A DNA stretch of 64,000 nt from Xylona heveae TC161. Its lineage: Eukaryota; Ascomycota; Xylonomycetes; Xylonales; Xylonaceae. The notes beneath the pieces were generated by a model. It was not told the origin of the DNA and did no database searches. It saw only the letters and a program-made list of their open reading frames with translations. This document shows positions 22,582 to 34,837 of the stretch, piece after piece (the first letter of the stretch is position 1; the number at the start of each line of letters is the position of its first letter). The position numbers and the translations under genes were made by a program. Location of the stretch: the NCBI RefSeq assembly GCF_001619985.1, contig NW_017264197.1:558001-622000 (forward strand), in the 5' to 3' direction.

Positions 22582-24300
22582 CGCCGTGGCCCCAATTAGG
22601 TATAAACACAGGCTGCGGTTGTACCTGAGCTCGCCTATGTTACAGACTGTTTCACCTCTCCCACCGATCACCCCTACCTACGTATGCCATTACGGAGTTA
22701 CCCTCCGACAATTCTCGTCACTGCTTGTGGCCGGAGGGGACAGCTTGAAGCAGATGTGAGCGCATATTACACCACGGCGCTGTATGGCGCAAACAGTTCG
22801 GAAAAGCCCCCGATCAATGTGTCGGGCAGATGTACCATCGATATACTTTGTACACCTTTCTATCATCTGTAGCTCTCATTCGTCTACTTGCTTAAACTCA
22901 CGGCGCAGTGCATGCGTGTTTTAGGATGTTGAGGATGCACATCACGACACGTTTCACCGATCTCTGCTCTGTTACTCGGACCGCTCGGACACTGCTTTCG
23001 CATCGCGAGGGTGATGTGTCCGTCTTCATACTCGGTACGGAGGTACTGTATTTTGAAAGGGGAAGCATCTCCATTGCGCCCGCAGAAACACTGATTGACT
23101 ATCTGCCCTGCCATTTTGGGAGGCTCAACCTCCCAACACTGCGTCGTTAATCGGCCCTACGAACTGACTGGGTAGATGGCGTGGCTAATCCAAATGTTAG
23201 TAGAGGGCCTTCTAGCCATTAGTCGTCCATGGGCCGATTCATCCGTTTCATTGGGGGCGGCCCGGGGCCAGATACTAACGCAACATTGACGATCGCCAGC
23301 GCAACCCTAGAACAGAGAGTAGAATCTTTTTTTTTCCCTTTTTCTCTTCCCTCGTTCGCTCTTCTCGGCTCCGTAATCAAGCATGCAGGTGGGCGCTGTG
23401 CCTCATCCTACGCGGCTACTTTAATTTACCTGTGGCAGCCACTGCAGATTCGCGGGCTGTGGGTGCCTGGCTGGCGTGAAGATAGAGTAAGTTAATTTCC
23501 TTAAGGTACTTTTATTAGTCACTCTTACTTGCCCACGACAACGTCTCACACGGGCCAGGTGATTTACAGACCTTGTCAACATGTTTGGACTTTTTAATCT
23601 GGGGCCAGACAAGCCGAGCGTTTCGACTGATATTTCTCTACGAGTACAGAACCGTGCCAGCGCCATTCATCATCACCGGGGCATGCTGACATTGTCGTAT
23701 GAAAAGCCTCCGAGCGACCTCAGCTTTGTCGTGACCTCAGTCCCCTTCCACGCCTGCGCAATAAACGGTTTCAAAAATATTAACGAATATTCTGCCAAAA
23801 TACAGGAGGCCCCCCTGCTCTAAGTCGGTTAATGAAAATAGTTCCGTCGCTACTTCGGGGAAACAATCTCATCTGCGCACCACCACGACTGCAATTTAAC
23901 AAAAAAGTCAAATTTCTCTCGTGTTCAAGTCTCGACGAAATACCAATTCGACTCGCTACGGCTCAGTTATTTCATCGCCCAACCGAGGCGCCATCAGGCC
24001 TAGTCACGCATCTAAATTGTGCGCCGAGTTTCTTTACATAATGTCAAGTTTTGTGTGGGCGTTTCCGTTCCCACCACTACGAGTACCGATGATGATAATC
24101 AAAACTCGGTGGGATGAGAGGAAGCCTTGACTCATTAGTTCTGTCCCGTAAGGTTTTCCTCTTGCCGAGTAAGGCGGACACTCGGACGTTTTCCACTCAA
24201 GTGCTGCGGACCCTGGATTAGGTAAATTGAAGTGCCGCCGCTTGAACGCGGCCGCAACCACCCGTTGAGCAAGCCACTTTTGCGGGCTTTTTCCCTTGCC

Positions 24301-24356
24301 CTTCTCCCTTTTTTTCTCTCTCTCTCTCTCTGTTTTTGTCTCCCTTTTGTGGACCA
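24301..24356. repeat. Pyrimidine tract with (TC)n
   Basis: Almost only C and T on the plus strand, including a CT dinucleotide run at 24315-24331. Such tracts are common in fungal leaders and core promoters; no function is shown. Confidence 0.6.
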
Positions 24357-26607
24357 GCCTTCCAGCTAGATTGTCAACGTATCCTGAAGAAGACATACAA
24401 ACGTGGGACAGGGGTTGCATTGGCAATTTAGGAGCGGGGGCATTCGGTAAGTGTGTGCTTCATCAAACTTGTTCTCCGTTGTCGTTGTGGAGGGAAGCGC
24501 TCAGGAAGGACCCGCATCAGCCCCAGGACAACAAATGCAGGAACACACAAGTACTGGTACCGAGGCGGTGCAGGGAACGGCGGGGGTCAACCCGGACGAG
24601 TCAACAGTTGGGCAGGTAGCGATACTTGGTCATCCACCAAACTTATTTTCTCCCTGTCCAGTTCGAAGCTCCCGTACTCCGGTGGCTTTGAATATCCTGG
24701 GCCTGTTGGTCTAATTTTTTTTCCTCCATCGCAAAAAGCATTACTCTAACGTTCGACGACGACCACGCTAGCAGGGAGGGTCCAGCGGGCGACTATCCTT
24801 CACGCTTTGGCGCTACCCTCGGCACGATTGCCCCTCTTTGCAAGTTTGTGATGACCATATGCTGAACCAGAGATCTCAACGACTCTTTTTGACCTTCAAA
24901 TTTTCGATGGGCTTGGGTGGAGCGCTGACGCCAACCGCATTGCTCCGCCGATTGACGAGCTCAACCCACCCTTACTCTGAGGTAAAAGCTGCGGCAGGCA
25001 GCCTTTCTCTTCTCCTACGATCGGCCGCTATATCGACCGGGTTGTGCTTCTTGGCGCCTTTGCATGGTCGTGCGCTGAGGCCAGAAGACGGAGAGAATCG
25101 AAGGAGAACAATCTCCACTGCCCGGGCGTCCCAGCACAGAGGATACGCCGTCGAGCAATGTCGTATCTGACATGGATGATTCCCGGTCCGCGCACCATTC
25201 TCTGCCCGGTAGTCTCTACGCTTTTCAAGCATCTCCTCTCATACTCTGTTCTACTTACCTGCAAAAAAAGCCCCGCCCCTTCGGTGTACCGGGTACCCTT
25301 CGACTTCTTCTTCTCTCGATCGGGTCCTCTTCGGACGAAGGTGGAGAAGCGTACCTGAAGAGTTGATTAGCCCTCATTGGGCTCCATCCCACTCGACTCA
25401 AGCCCAAAATGCGCTCCCTTTTTGTTGTCGCGTGGCGTAGGCGTATTCAGGGCTGTCTTGTGCTCCTTGGCCCCTCCGCCCACGTCAAGTGCCGCACCAC
25501 CTCCCCGAATGATCATTAGGACGGGTGCTAGTCTTTTTGTGTAGAAGGGGCGGCCTTCTCTCTTTTCCGCCGTGATACTACTACGGTACAGTAACGTTAC
25601 AAACTATTTTGAGCCTGGCACGTCTGTGCTCCTCTCCTCTCCTGCTCCGCCGAACCTGGCCCCAAGAGCGCCATGAGGCTCATAGTTTTCTTCTCTTTTC
25701 CTCGCATGGTTTGATGCCCTCAGGCTGGGTCCTTGATCTGTTTGTCTGTCCCGCCTATTCTATCACCCAAAGCAAGCTCATTCCACGTGGATTGCGGCCT
25801 GGTCCAGTCTGTGAAAGCGGTGCTGCTCTTGTTACGATTACTGTTGTCTCTGCTCTCCAGCTGCCTGGTGCAGACATTGCCACTCGTTTCTTTCACCCCT
25901 TCCCTCTCATTGGCATCTTGACCCCCCACCGTTGTCTCATATCTTCTCTTTCCAACTTACGGAACCTCAAAACTTCTCAACGTCTCTCCGTCCTGCTGGT
26001 CGTGTGTTGCTCATTCCAGCGTGATTGGCATAGACCAGGTCGAAACGAGGGCAGGTGACAGGTAGCATTTTCAGCGCCCGAAGCTTTGCCAGGTATACTC
26101 CACCGTGAGACGGTCAACTGCGACATTTTGAACTGCTCGTAAACGCTTGAAGTACCAATAGTGGCTGGCAACTTGCGCGGAATTTCTTTCTGAGGATTGT
26201 GTCCTACCGTGGTAGAAAAACGCCTGCGCCTCCCATTTCAATTGGGGTTGCGCTGGTGCGTTCCAATCACTCAACTGGCTCTCGAAAATTGGGCAATTTG
26301 ACAGAGCGCCCGGTAAGCCTGGATGAGCTGTGTCTCCTGCTTCAACGCTGAGTGTTCCTTCTAACAGAGTGTTCGTGTTACCCAGAATCTTCAATTGCAA
26401 GAAAATCCAGTCAAAGTGGTATTCAGTCACAGAGGTGGTGCCAGCGGATCGACGGAAGCGCTTTGGGACGTCTCAATCCAATAAAGTCGTGAAAGAACAG
26501 ACCTTCTCGAGCAAGCTGGCCTTTGCTCAAAACATCATCATAGTGGTCGTTGAAATATCGGGCTATCTGCATTGCTGGAAACGTGCAGCAGTCGTTGGAT
26601 TTGTGGG

Positions 26608-27934
26608 ATGGAAGGCAGCAGCCGCTCACAACGGCTAAATGATCCGGCAGTATATGCGACAACGCAAGCTGCAGGCCAGAATCCAGCGCGCCGGACTGGT
26701 ATTGACCGTTTCAGGCAGCAACCGCTACTAGCTGCACGCTCACCGAGCTCTGCACCGCAAGTTGGACGAGCTGAGGCCAATGCCGGCTACGGTTTTGGAT
26801 ATGCTGAGCCCTCCCAGTATGGCACGCCCGCCGCATTGCCCACCAATCCAATGTCGTACCCAGCTACAGCAACAGCAGCCGCATATACACCCGATCAGCC
26901 TCGGCCGCAGAATACATACACACAGTACGGGTCAAGCCTGATGTACAACGTCCCGCAGCAACCTCAACCGTCGTATGATCCGACCCAGACCTACCAGCCA
27001 CGGCAGTCAGCGGCCCTCGAGGTGCTGTCGACACAATTTGGGGTTCCACAATCATACTTCGTGCCAGGCGAACCCGCTAGTGCGCAAGGATCTGGATTAA
27101 CACCGCAACACGCGTCGTCTCAATTCCCTTCTTTGCCTTATTCCCAGCAAACCGCCGCAGATCAGCGAGCTTCTGTTAGCCAGCCCTACTCTGCCGGGAT
27201 GCCAGAACTTTCAGAAACCGCTACATCGGAAGCGTTGGAACAACAGCAGAATCTTGCACAGGAACCATCCAGCTATGATGAGGCATACAATCAATATCAG
27301 ATGGCGCTAAGGCAAACCTTTGAAAACGCTCATCATGGCCGACTTGTTGAGGCTGGACAGTCTCTGCTCCAGATTTCCGAATGGCTTCTCGGCCATGCCG
27401 AAGATTTGGGTCAGTCTCACCTCTTATATCTCGCTGTTCCTACCGTACATGAGAGGACCATGAGCTAAGGTTGCAATCTAGGACTAGTTCGAGACGAGCA
27501 GGAGCTCCACAATGACAGGATCAAATTATGGACAGAGTTCAATACCTGTTGGCTCGCTGTGCTTCAAAAACAAAAGGACATGACGCATGATATGCTCAAC
27601 AGAGGGCTCCGGCCGCAACCGCCACAAAGCATGCTTGGAGTCGAGTACTTGGAGAAGATGGGAAGAGACCTTGTTCGGATGTGTGATCCCATGGAACAGC
27701 ATGGCCTCGTCGATTACCAAATGGGTGTGTGGGAGGAACAAATCATAAGCAGTAAGGCAATCATTCAAGGCACGAAGATGGAGGGCCGCGTCACGCTAAC
27801 GAGAAATGGGGACAATAGTCCTATCTGAATGTTTGGACCTCCTTGAAGATGGCAGCGGTCAAGCGGCGGGCTCAGGGGAGAGAACACAAGTCTCCCAGAC
27901 CTCTGCATCTGGGCATGGCTCAAGTGGCCGATGA
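26608..27934 (+). CDS. Uncharacterised conserved fungal protein with disordered N-terminus and helical C-terminal domain
   Basis: Three exons, 26608-27409, 27482-27751 and 27819-27934, give 395 residues. I know no function. Residues 1-220 are rich in Gln, Pro, Tyr, Ala and Ser (TYTQYGSSLMYNVPQQPQPS), with tyrosine-spaced repeats as in low-complexity transcription or RNA-binding regions. From about residue 225 to 365 the protein is helical and looks conserved: QMALRQTFENAHHGRLVEAG, QSLLQISEWLLGHAEDLGLV, ELHNDRIKLWTEFNTCWLAV, EKMGRDLVRMCDPMEQHGLV and DYQMGVWEEQIISILSECLD. The tail is Gly/Ser-rich. The ATG at 26608 (MEGSSRSQRLNDPAVY) was chosen because the frame upstream has no other ATG. A coregulator role is possible but unsupported. 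Confidence 0.8.
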
Positions 27935-29604
27935 CACGGCTTGAACATCACAGAACTTCATTTTATGAACAGGTTGAAGATCTGCCAAGATGCTTCTGCG
28001 AAAAAAAATTTAACACAATTCGGGAAGTTAAAGCTGAACAACACACGTTCAGCCTCTCTTGGTTCTTTCTTCCTCTCTGAGAGAACTTATCTCGGGGCTC
28101 TTATACCAATCCCGTATCCCTTTTTAACCTTTCCCCCCCAAATCTAATACCTCTCTTTTCGACCACGAATCGTCGACCATTCCTTAACGATCCTTGGACG
28201 GTACACTTCTGAGCTACGGCCAGTTGATATAGTTACCTTCCTTCATACATCTTTAGGAACAGGTAGCTGTGGTTTCGAGGATACGGCTTAAAATTCACCT
28301 TTTTTTTTGCCCTCCCTCTTGACAATTCTGTCATCCAGTGCCGGGGGGTTTGTGTTTGAGGATTCCATTGGAATAGGCCATGGCACCCACATTCACAGGA
28401 CCCTTTTAGGACAACACCTCCTTGCATCTAGAATTCCTCATACTCCGTACATATGTGACGCAAGTCTCTAATTCCTCTTTTGCAGGGATTGGTACGTACC
28501 ACTCACCACTGCCGACGATCTCCTTGCCGCGCTGGAGCACCGGAATAACGCTTCATGCTGCTCGTTGTCCTCTCTTTTTACCCTTCCCCGTCTTTACTTT
28601 TAAAATACATCTAGCGCCTGTAGAACGCTTACCTTGCATAGCTTGTACCATTCTTGGTCCGCAACATCAACATAAGTCTCCTTCGTAATAATAGTAGTAC
28701 ATAATAATTGCATCGTACATAGGTTGAACGTTCTCGTAAGTAGAACCGTATATAGACGAATGATAAGTTGTACATAACCTTATCCAAATCAACGTTCAAA
28801 TATTCCGTGATCAGTCAGTAGCCCGCGTAATTGAATCCACAATTTCACTCCATTTTCGTGGCACATGATCAGGGAAGATGACCAAGCATACATTACCAGC
28901 ATCTTCTAGCGACTGGGTACGGGAGCCTGCAGGCTGTATTACCAGGGTCATATCAGTTGTTTCCCTTTTTGATGGTCATTGAAGAGTTTCCAGGGTGAAA
29001 ATCCGGATTAATCACTTCTTAATGGAATGAATATTCTTTTTAGGTAGATGATCGTGCTTGGTATCATTCTTAGTTGATTTCTTGAATTTACTACTGGATG
29101 AACTTTAACTGGAGAAGCAGGCAATAGGACTTGTCTTGCAGAAATCGCTGCAAAATTCTTCAGTAACCAACACTAGTCCTCGCCAAAGGCTTAGCAGTCC
29201 TTTTTGCCTGGAAACGAAGCCCACACCATTTGTATAGAGTTTGAGGAATGCCAAACATATCGATGTGTAGTAAAACAATCAATGCTAGGCCAAGTCGTCA
29301 TTCATTGCTCGAAAGTAAAAGAGCTAGCACTGCATATCGATTTTGTTTTTGGCATCCTAGTTCAAGGGAAGGAGACCAAGAGCTCACGTAAACAAACGAA
29401 TGGCACCGATTCGGCCTTGGGTATCGTTATAGAGCTCCCTTCAGAGCTCTTGTAAAGGCCAAAATTATTTCGAGCTATCAGCTCGGAGATGAAGCAAGAT
29501 CATATGAGGGGAGATCACGTCGCCAGCAACAATTTTTGATAGCACCTTTAGATGCATCCAAGCTGATTGAACTATCGGGCATAGAAGGGTGTCGGAAGCG
29601 CAAA
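27935..29604. other. Intergenic, 1.7 kb, convergent 3' ends
   Basis: Between the unknown gene and the calcineurin B stop. It includes a copy of TACTCCGTA at 28441-28449. I see no coding segment or RNA gene that I can support. Confidence 0.45.
28441..28449. repeat. Intergenic motif TACTCCGTA
   Basis: Second exact copy of the 9-base motif noted at 22573. Confidence 0.55.
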
Positions 29605-30584
29605 TTAGAACACATCTGTAGTGATAATTAGTTGAAAAGTCCTTGAATCCTGTCTGAATATTCAGGTTTGTCCAGCCTGCCGCGGAAAGGATGCAGGCGA
29701 CGGAGGAAATATGAAATGCATCCCGTCGACCCGGCGAGGAAAAACTTACCTAGCGTCATGCTCATGGAGACATCAGTGTTCTCCACCATTTTTGTGAACT
29801 CTTCAAAACTGATTTTTCCGTCACGATCCAGATCAGCTTCCATAATCGTTTTATCGACGATCTAGAATTGATACGTTAATTAGCCCATTGACATTCAATC
29901 AAGAATAAACAGTGGCGTTTGCCATTAGTATTTGGGTGACGTACCTGCTGCAGTTGCTGATCTTTCAAATTACTTCCAACCATCATCTTCAGGACAATGA
30001 ACAGCTCGCCGTTGGAAATGTATCCATCTCGGTCAATGTCATAGACCTTGAACGCAAACCGGAGCTTCTCTTCCTTATTCCCTTTGCTAGAAAATGCACT
30101 CAGGCCAGAAACAAATTCTTGAAAGTCGACATCCCCACCACCATCTTCATCGAAAATAGCTATCATTCTGTCATGGGATGCCTTTGTCAGCATGTTTCGA
30201 CTTCCCTGACATTAAAGGTTTGTCACTTCTAGTTGCGATTGGACAGACCTTGTTGCTAGCGGATTTGAAGAGACTTGTGGGAGGCTTAAGAATTCGTCAC
30301 GCTCGATTGTGCCAGAATTGTCCTACCCAGATTTGCGATTAATAGGCGGTCAAGGAGGGATATCGATGAAAGATGACGATGAAACAAATGATTTTTACCT
30401 TGTCAAGTTTCATAAAGCGCTTGCGGAGACGGTCAACTTCATCACGGTCAACTAATAATAAAGTATGTTAGTAGTCACATTTCAATTTTGTCTTAAATCT
30501 TGGCTGATGTTGTAAAAAAGGCGGCCACTTACAGTTAGACCCTTGCACGATGTTCTCCAACACCTGTGAACTTGTGTTGCCCAT
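29605..30584 (-). CDS. cnb1: Calcineurin regulatory subunit B
   Basis: Six exons, 30584-30533, 30451-30399, 30322-30249, 30167-29945, 29861-29750 and 29615-29605, give 174 residues, the usual length. The N-terminus [17 protein letters not shown] has a myristoylation glycine. Four EF-hand loops are visible: [36 protein letters not shown] and [12 protein letters not shown]. The protein binds calcium and activates the calcineurin phosphatase, which signals calcium and stress to Crz1-type factors. For the last exon I prefer the acceptor at 29616, giving the ending MTLDVF, because homologs end MTLDQF. An earlier acceptor at 29654 would give [11 protein letters not shown] (stop 29628-29630) instead. 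The gene is divergent from FYV10. Confidence 0.95.
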
Positions 30585-31457
30585 ACTGACTTAATTCCGG
30601 CTGGCAGTGTGTAATTGTGTCGTTAAGAAATTAGAAATCTCGTTCCCTTGATCAGGAAAACCAAGTAGGTGGGTGTTGGGTCTGTTGACTTGGTGTTGAT
30701 GGCTCATCCCCCCCTCGTCCTCAAGGGTCCGAAGCTGAGATGGCGGAGAAGTCCTGATGACTAAGCATTAACGGAGCTTCTCAAAGGCCCTCTATTCATT
30801 ACCAGACTTCTACAGCATCACCACAATCTCGAGAGAGGAGCTTAAATTATACATGTAGTAATCATATGAATCTAGTCATTGTAAATGCTATCGTTCCCAG
30901 TATTAATACGGTAGCGTCTAAGGCGTAGAGATACAGTCTCCTAACTTCCACGGAGTACAACTTATAAGAACGATGCCGCCAGGGCGAGAGGGGACATGGA
31001 CGGCCGAGGGCGACAGATGTCGGGAAAACTATAAGCCGAGGAGGCACCGAGGAATAGCTAAGGCACATGGCCTGTCATAAGCTGGAAGAAGGTCATACAA
31101 CAGAGCTCGTTAGATGGAAATAACTCCGTTTATGACTTATTACTCCAGACTCAGTCAGCAGACCTGTTTCATCCATAGCTACCTCATACGACTACTCCGT
31201 GAGGAATGCCCCGTGTGTCCTGAAGTCTGCAAATACCACCTGGACCGATAAGTGCTCACGAGAGCCCACCCTTATCGCCGACGGAGGGTGTTCATCCCAC
31301 TTGACGGCAGTCGAACTTCTATATTTCAATCCCTCAATACAACTTTTCTCAGACGGCCTGCCGCTTGTATTCGCGGAAGCAATTCTAGGAACAGATCTTT
31401 TGTATCAGGACCTGCAACATATTGGATTAGTGGGGGACACACTGTTCGGATTGAACC
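30585..31457. promoter_or_regulatory. Divergent intergenic region, calcineurin B and FYV10
   Basis: 873 bases between two divergent starts. Near copies of the TACGGAGTA motif occur at 30949-30957 and 31193-31201. No coding segment is recognised. Confidence 0.45.
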
Positions 31458-32858
31458 ATGGCGGAGCTTACTTCAATTAAGCTCAATGCAGAGAGTCATC
31501 TGCTGCTCGTGGGTCTAACTCGCCATGATTATTTCCTGTTCTCTAAATAATGCTAAATTGATGGAAAGGACCAATCGCTTCTTCGTCTACCATATGAACT
31601 CCTTCGCAAGAACTTTAAAACGTCGCAGCGACTGGTCGAACGAGAGCGAGAGCATATCCTTTCAGCGATCAAATCTACCGCAAGCGCTTCCGTGAGCCTT
31701 TCTTCAACAGCACAAACACAAGCTTCCTTAGACAGTATGATTACTCGCATGCAAGGGCTAAAGCGCAAACTTGAAGTTTTGCACGAGGAGGAGAAGGCTA
31801 TACACGAGCATTCGAGGAAACGGATTCAGCACTTGCAAGCCCTGTACGATATTCCCAGCTTAGTAGACGTCAAGTATGATGAATGGTCAAGAGTGAGATT
31901 AAATCGACTTCTTGTCGACTATTTACTTCGGAGTGGCTACGGGGACAGCGCACTTGCACTTGCGCAGGAGAAACATATCGAAGACCTGGTCGACGTCGAC
32001 GTATTCGTACAATGCCATAAAATCGAGGAAAGTCTGAGGCAAGGGAGGACACAGGAATGCCTGCTATGGTGTAGTGAGAACAAGCAGGCCTTGAAGAAGA
32101 TGAATGTAAGTACCAGTTATCATTCAACGCCTCTGTTACCATTCGCTGATACCATATACTTTTAGAGCAGCCTCGAATTCGAAGTTCGGCTGCAGCAATT
32201 CATTGAGCTCGTCCGGAGTGGTCAGATAGGAGAGACAAAAAAACTTCTCGAGGCAACGCAGCACGCCAGAAAATATCTCATACCACATAAGGACACGCAG
32301 TCTAAAGAAATACATAGATCGGCAGGCCTGCTTGCATTTGCCCCGGACACGCAGGTTGAGCCCTATAAAGTGAGATTGCGCATCCTCGCTTTTTTTTTTC
32401 TGAGTTTATTCTAATTCTCTTTGTCATAGTCCATGTATTCTCGTTCAAGGTGGGACTTTATTGCCCAGCTATTCGTTAAGACACATCACGAGCTCCTTTC
32501 TCTACCTGTTCGACCACTTCTTCACATTGCTTTATCCGCCGGCCTTTCAGCTCTCAAAACACCAGCTTGCCATTCAGCGTATGCCAGTAGCAGTTCGAAT
32601 GCTAGTTCCTCGACAACAACTGTTTGTCCGATATGCTCCACTGAATTGAACGAGTTGGCGCGGAACGTTCCGTATGCGCATCATACGAAGAGTTACGTAG
32701 AAAGTGATCCGATGGTTCTTCCGAATGGTCGGATATATGGTCGAGACCGGCTGCTGGACATGAGCCGAAAAGTCGGCCTGGGTGAAAAGCAAGTCAAAGA
32801 TCCCACAACTGGAGAGATTTTCCATGTGGACTCGATGGAGAAGGTTTTCATATCTTGA
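31458..32858 (+). CDS. fyv10: GID/CTLH E3 ligase subunit Fyv10 (Gid9/MAEA)
   Basis: Four exons, 31458-31508, 31569-32105, 32166-32369 and 32430-32858, give 406 residues. The start MAELTSIKLNAESHLLL joins DQSLLRLPYELLRKNFK across the first intron. A coiled-coil-like segment (QGLKRKLEVLHEEEKAIHEH) precedes the LisH motif near residues 122-154 (DEWSRVRLNRLLVDYLLRSG), CTLH near 160-217 and CRA to about 290. The C-terminus is the degenerate GID-type RING (CPICSTELNELARNVPYAHH then TKSYVESDPMVLPNGRIYG). The complex marks gluconeogenic enzymes for degradation when glucose returns. The gene ends 103 bases from the BMT5 stop on the other strand. Confidence 0.95.
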
Positions 32859-32961
32859 CCTTGCTTACGCCGCTTTGGATTTTCTTGGCGCTGATGGTCA
32901 TGGCAAGGAGCAATTTTCTTTTCCTCCGGTTCCGTTGGTTATTTGGTGAAACCTAGCTTCC

Positions 32962-34066
32962 TCAAACGTCTTCATCTGATGAAGCATCGTCTCCCTTTTT
33001 TCTTTTCCTTTTTGGAATCGTGCTGCGCTGAGCTCCATTGGAGTCACTGAGTTGAAAGATGTATGAGCGTGCACTCCTGCTTTCTCCCTTCCAGCCTCCA
33101 CCCCCTTCAATGTTGCCCAGCGTCCTGGCGTGTTTATAGCCCGGGTATGCATCCGCTTGGAACTTGAAACTCCTGGCTACACTAAGACCCACGTGCCGCG
33201 CGAGATCTCGGATATTCCAGAGCGTATATGGGTCGCCCTCAAAGAGTGTTACGATAATTGTCCCCTCACTGCGTAGTAAAGGCATTGCTGCCTTAAAAAA
33301 TGCGACCAAGAGTTCTATGATTCCAGAGATCGTCCATATTAATTAGCGAACTTAGAAGCCAGAACAGATTCTTGCCCACCTTGATTTGCCCGTACTTGGC
33401 GGTTCACATCCTTCGTTACACCTCCTGTGTGTGGGAAATTCCATATGATGCGATCCCACGCGCCTTGACTGTTGTCTTCATTGCCATGACTGCTAGGCTT
33501 TCGAATCTCTTTACGCTTTCCAAGCTTTCGTGCATCGACGCCGTACAATACAGTTGCCCCGCCAGCTTCGAGTTCAGCTGTATGAGAGGCAGCTTGTGGA
33601 TACTTGTCGCACACGGCCTCGGCGGATGGCTCGTAACTCGTCGCAGCAAGGACTTCAACGAAATGGTGGGTTTGAATTGAGAGGGCAAAGGAGAAATCAC
33701 CTGCAACGAAAGTTGTAGTTCGCGCGCAAGGGCGCGGACCTGATGTCAGCAAATCTTGTATAATTTCACTCGCGCTTAATACTACCCAGAAAAATGATAA
33801 ATGTCTCAACAAATGAGTAACTGATATAACCCGAGTTTGAGATAAAAACAAAAAGACTATGAATTCAAATTACCTTCACCTATTAGGAGAATGCGGTCTT
33901 CTGGGGAAAATGGAATTGTGGGCTTCAAAGGTGAACGCTGGGAAATGTTAGCGCTCGTAGTGGACGAAGTCGACCCAGCTTTGCCAGCTTTGCTCGGCGG
34001 CGTCTTTGATCCTTTTGGGCGCTGAGCTTGACTTCCGAGGTTTCGCTTTTTATGGCTTTTCGCCAT
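32962..34066 (-). CDS. bmt5: 25S rRNA uridine N3-methyltransferase, Bmt5 family
   Basis: Three exons, 34066-33874, 33700-33380 and 33314-32962, give 288 residues. The basic N-terminus (MAKSHKKRNLGSQAQRPKGS) fits nucleolar import. The conserved SAM-binding start is DRILLIGEGDFSFALS, formed across the first intron, followed by LAATSYEPSAEAVCDKYPQA and WDRIIWNFPHTGGVTKDVNR, which is the Bmt5/DUF2431 hallmark with the PHTG block. The last exon continues ELLVAFFKAAMPLLRSEGTI and VTLFEGDPYTLWNIRDLARH. The C-terminus is basic (PKRKRKKGDD) and ends in an acidic stretch. In yeast the enzyme methylates U2634 of 25S rRNA. It lies tandem and downstream of BRE1 on the same strand. Confidence 0.93.
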
Positions 34067-34837
34067 TTTCTTTCCCGCCGTAGGCCAATGCCGTTGAATA
34101 GACGATTAATTTGAATGAAATGGCAACGCTTCCTTCTTTCTGCCGTTGTCAAAAGTAGAAAGTCGATTCACTTCGCTTGGAGTGGTGCTGGAAGCTTTGA
34201 GATCAAGGCGGACCGAGAAAGCACCTTAAAGCTGAGCAAATATATTATTGGAAACCCTCAACGCTAAAGATGTCGACGCTACGATTATATGACGATGAAT
34301 ATGAAAAGCTACCACGTTGTTTTTTTTTTTTTTTGAACGAATTTAAGTAATTGCATTCCTTAGTTAAATATCGATAGCTAATAATCCGAGTTTTGGACTT
34401 CTCGAGCGAATCATATCATACGAACCCGCAGAAATGAATCAAATTTGAAAAAGATGGCAGTCAAGGCCTGAATAATACAATGGCGTTGGACATAACCAAG
34501 CTGCAACTGGATTGCCTAACAGCTCAACCGGTGCAGTTTTGAGGAAGTAGTGATTACCGGCTGATTGCAATGATGAGAAAGAACCCGCGACAGAGCGAAC
34601 AATGTAATAGCGCAGCCAGATTTCCCAATACCATACAAATCCCTAGATCAGTCTGCCAAATTAAAAAATATCGGCAGAAAATTGCTCGCAAACGCCTTGA
34701 AAGTTGAGGGTGAAAGCCATATTCTGAGCCGAACGCCCGTTCATCTTTCCTTTTTCCAAGAGAGCCGGCTCTTGAAATAGCAAAGAAACCTACCCTGCAA
34801 GGAGTATCACTATAATACAAGAGGTGTTCATGACCAT
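34067..34837. other. Intergenic, BRE1 3' end to BMT5 start
   Basis: 771 bases between two minus-strand genes. It has a T-run at 34320-34334. It probably holds the BRE1 terminator and the BMT5 promoter. No coding segment is recognised. Confidence 0.45.

Larger units (their letters stand above)
21835..26607. other. Gene-poor region, 4.8 kb, upstream of the gene at 26608
   Basis: I find no exon chain that resembles a protein. The stretch 21840-22620 is AT-rich; 22600-26600 is more balanced and carries several pyrimidine-rich tracts (about 24290-24355, 25590-25700, 25900-26000), as long fungal 5' leaders do. Open frames in it are short and unlike any family I know. It may hold a long promoter and spliced leader for the downstream gene, or non-coding RNA. 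Confidence 0.45.

Noticed and set aside
24034-24426. 130-codon minus-strand frame with a Lys/Glu/Arg run
   Set aside because: The charged run is the reverse translation of the CT-dinucleotide tract, not a conserved protein.
26071-26662. Two overlapping minus-strand frames before the gene at 26608
   Set aside because: One overlaps the start of the supported plus-strand gene and neither resembles a known protein.
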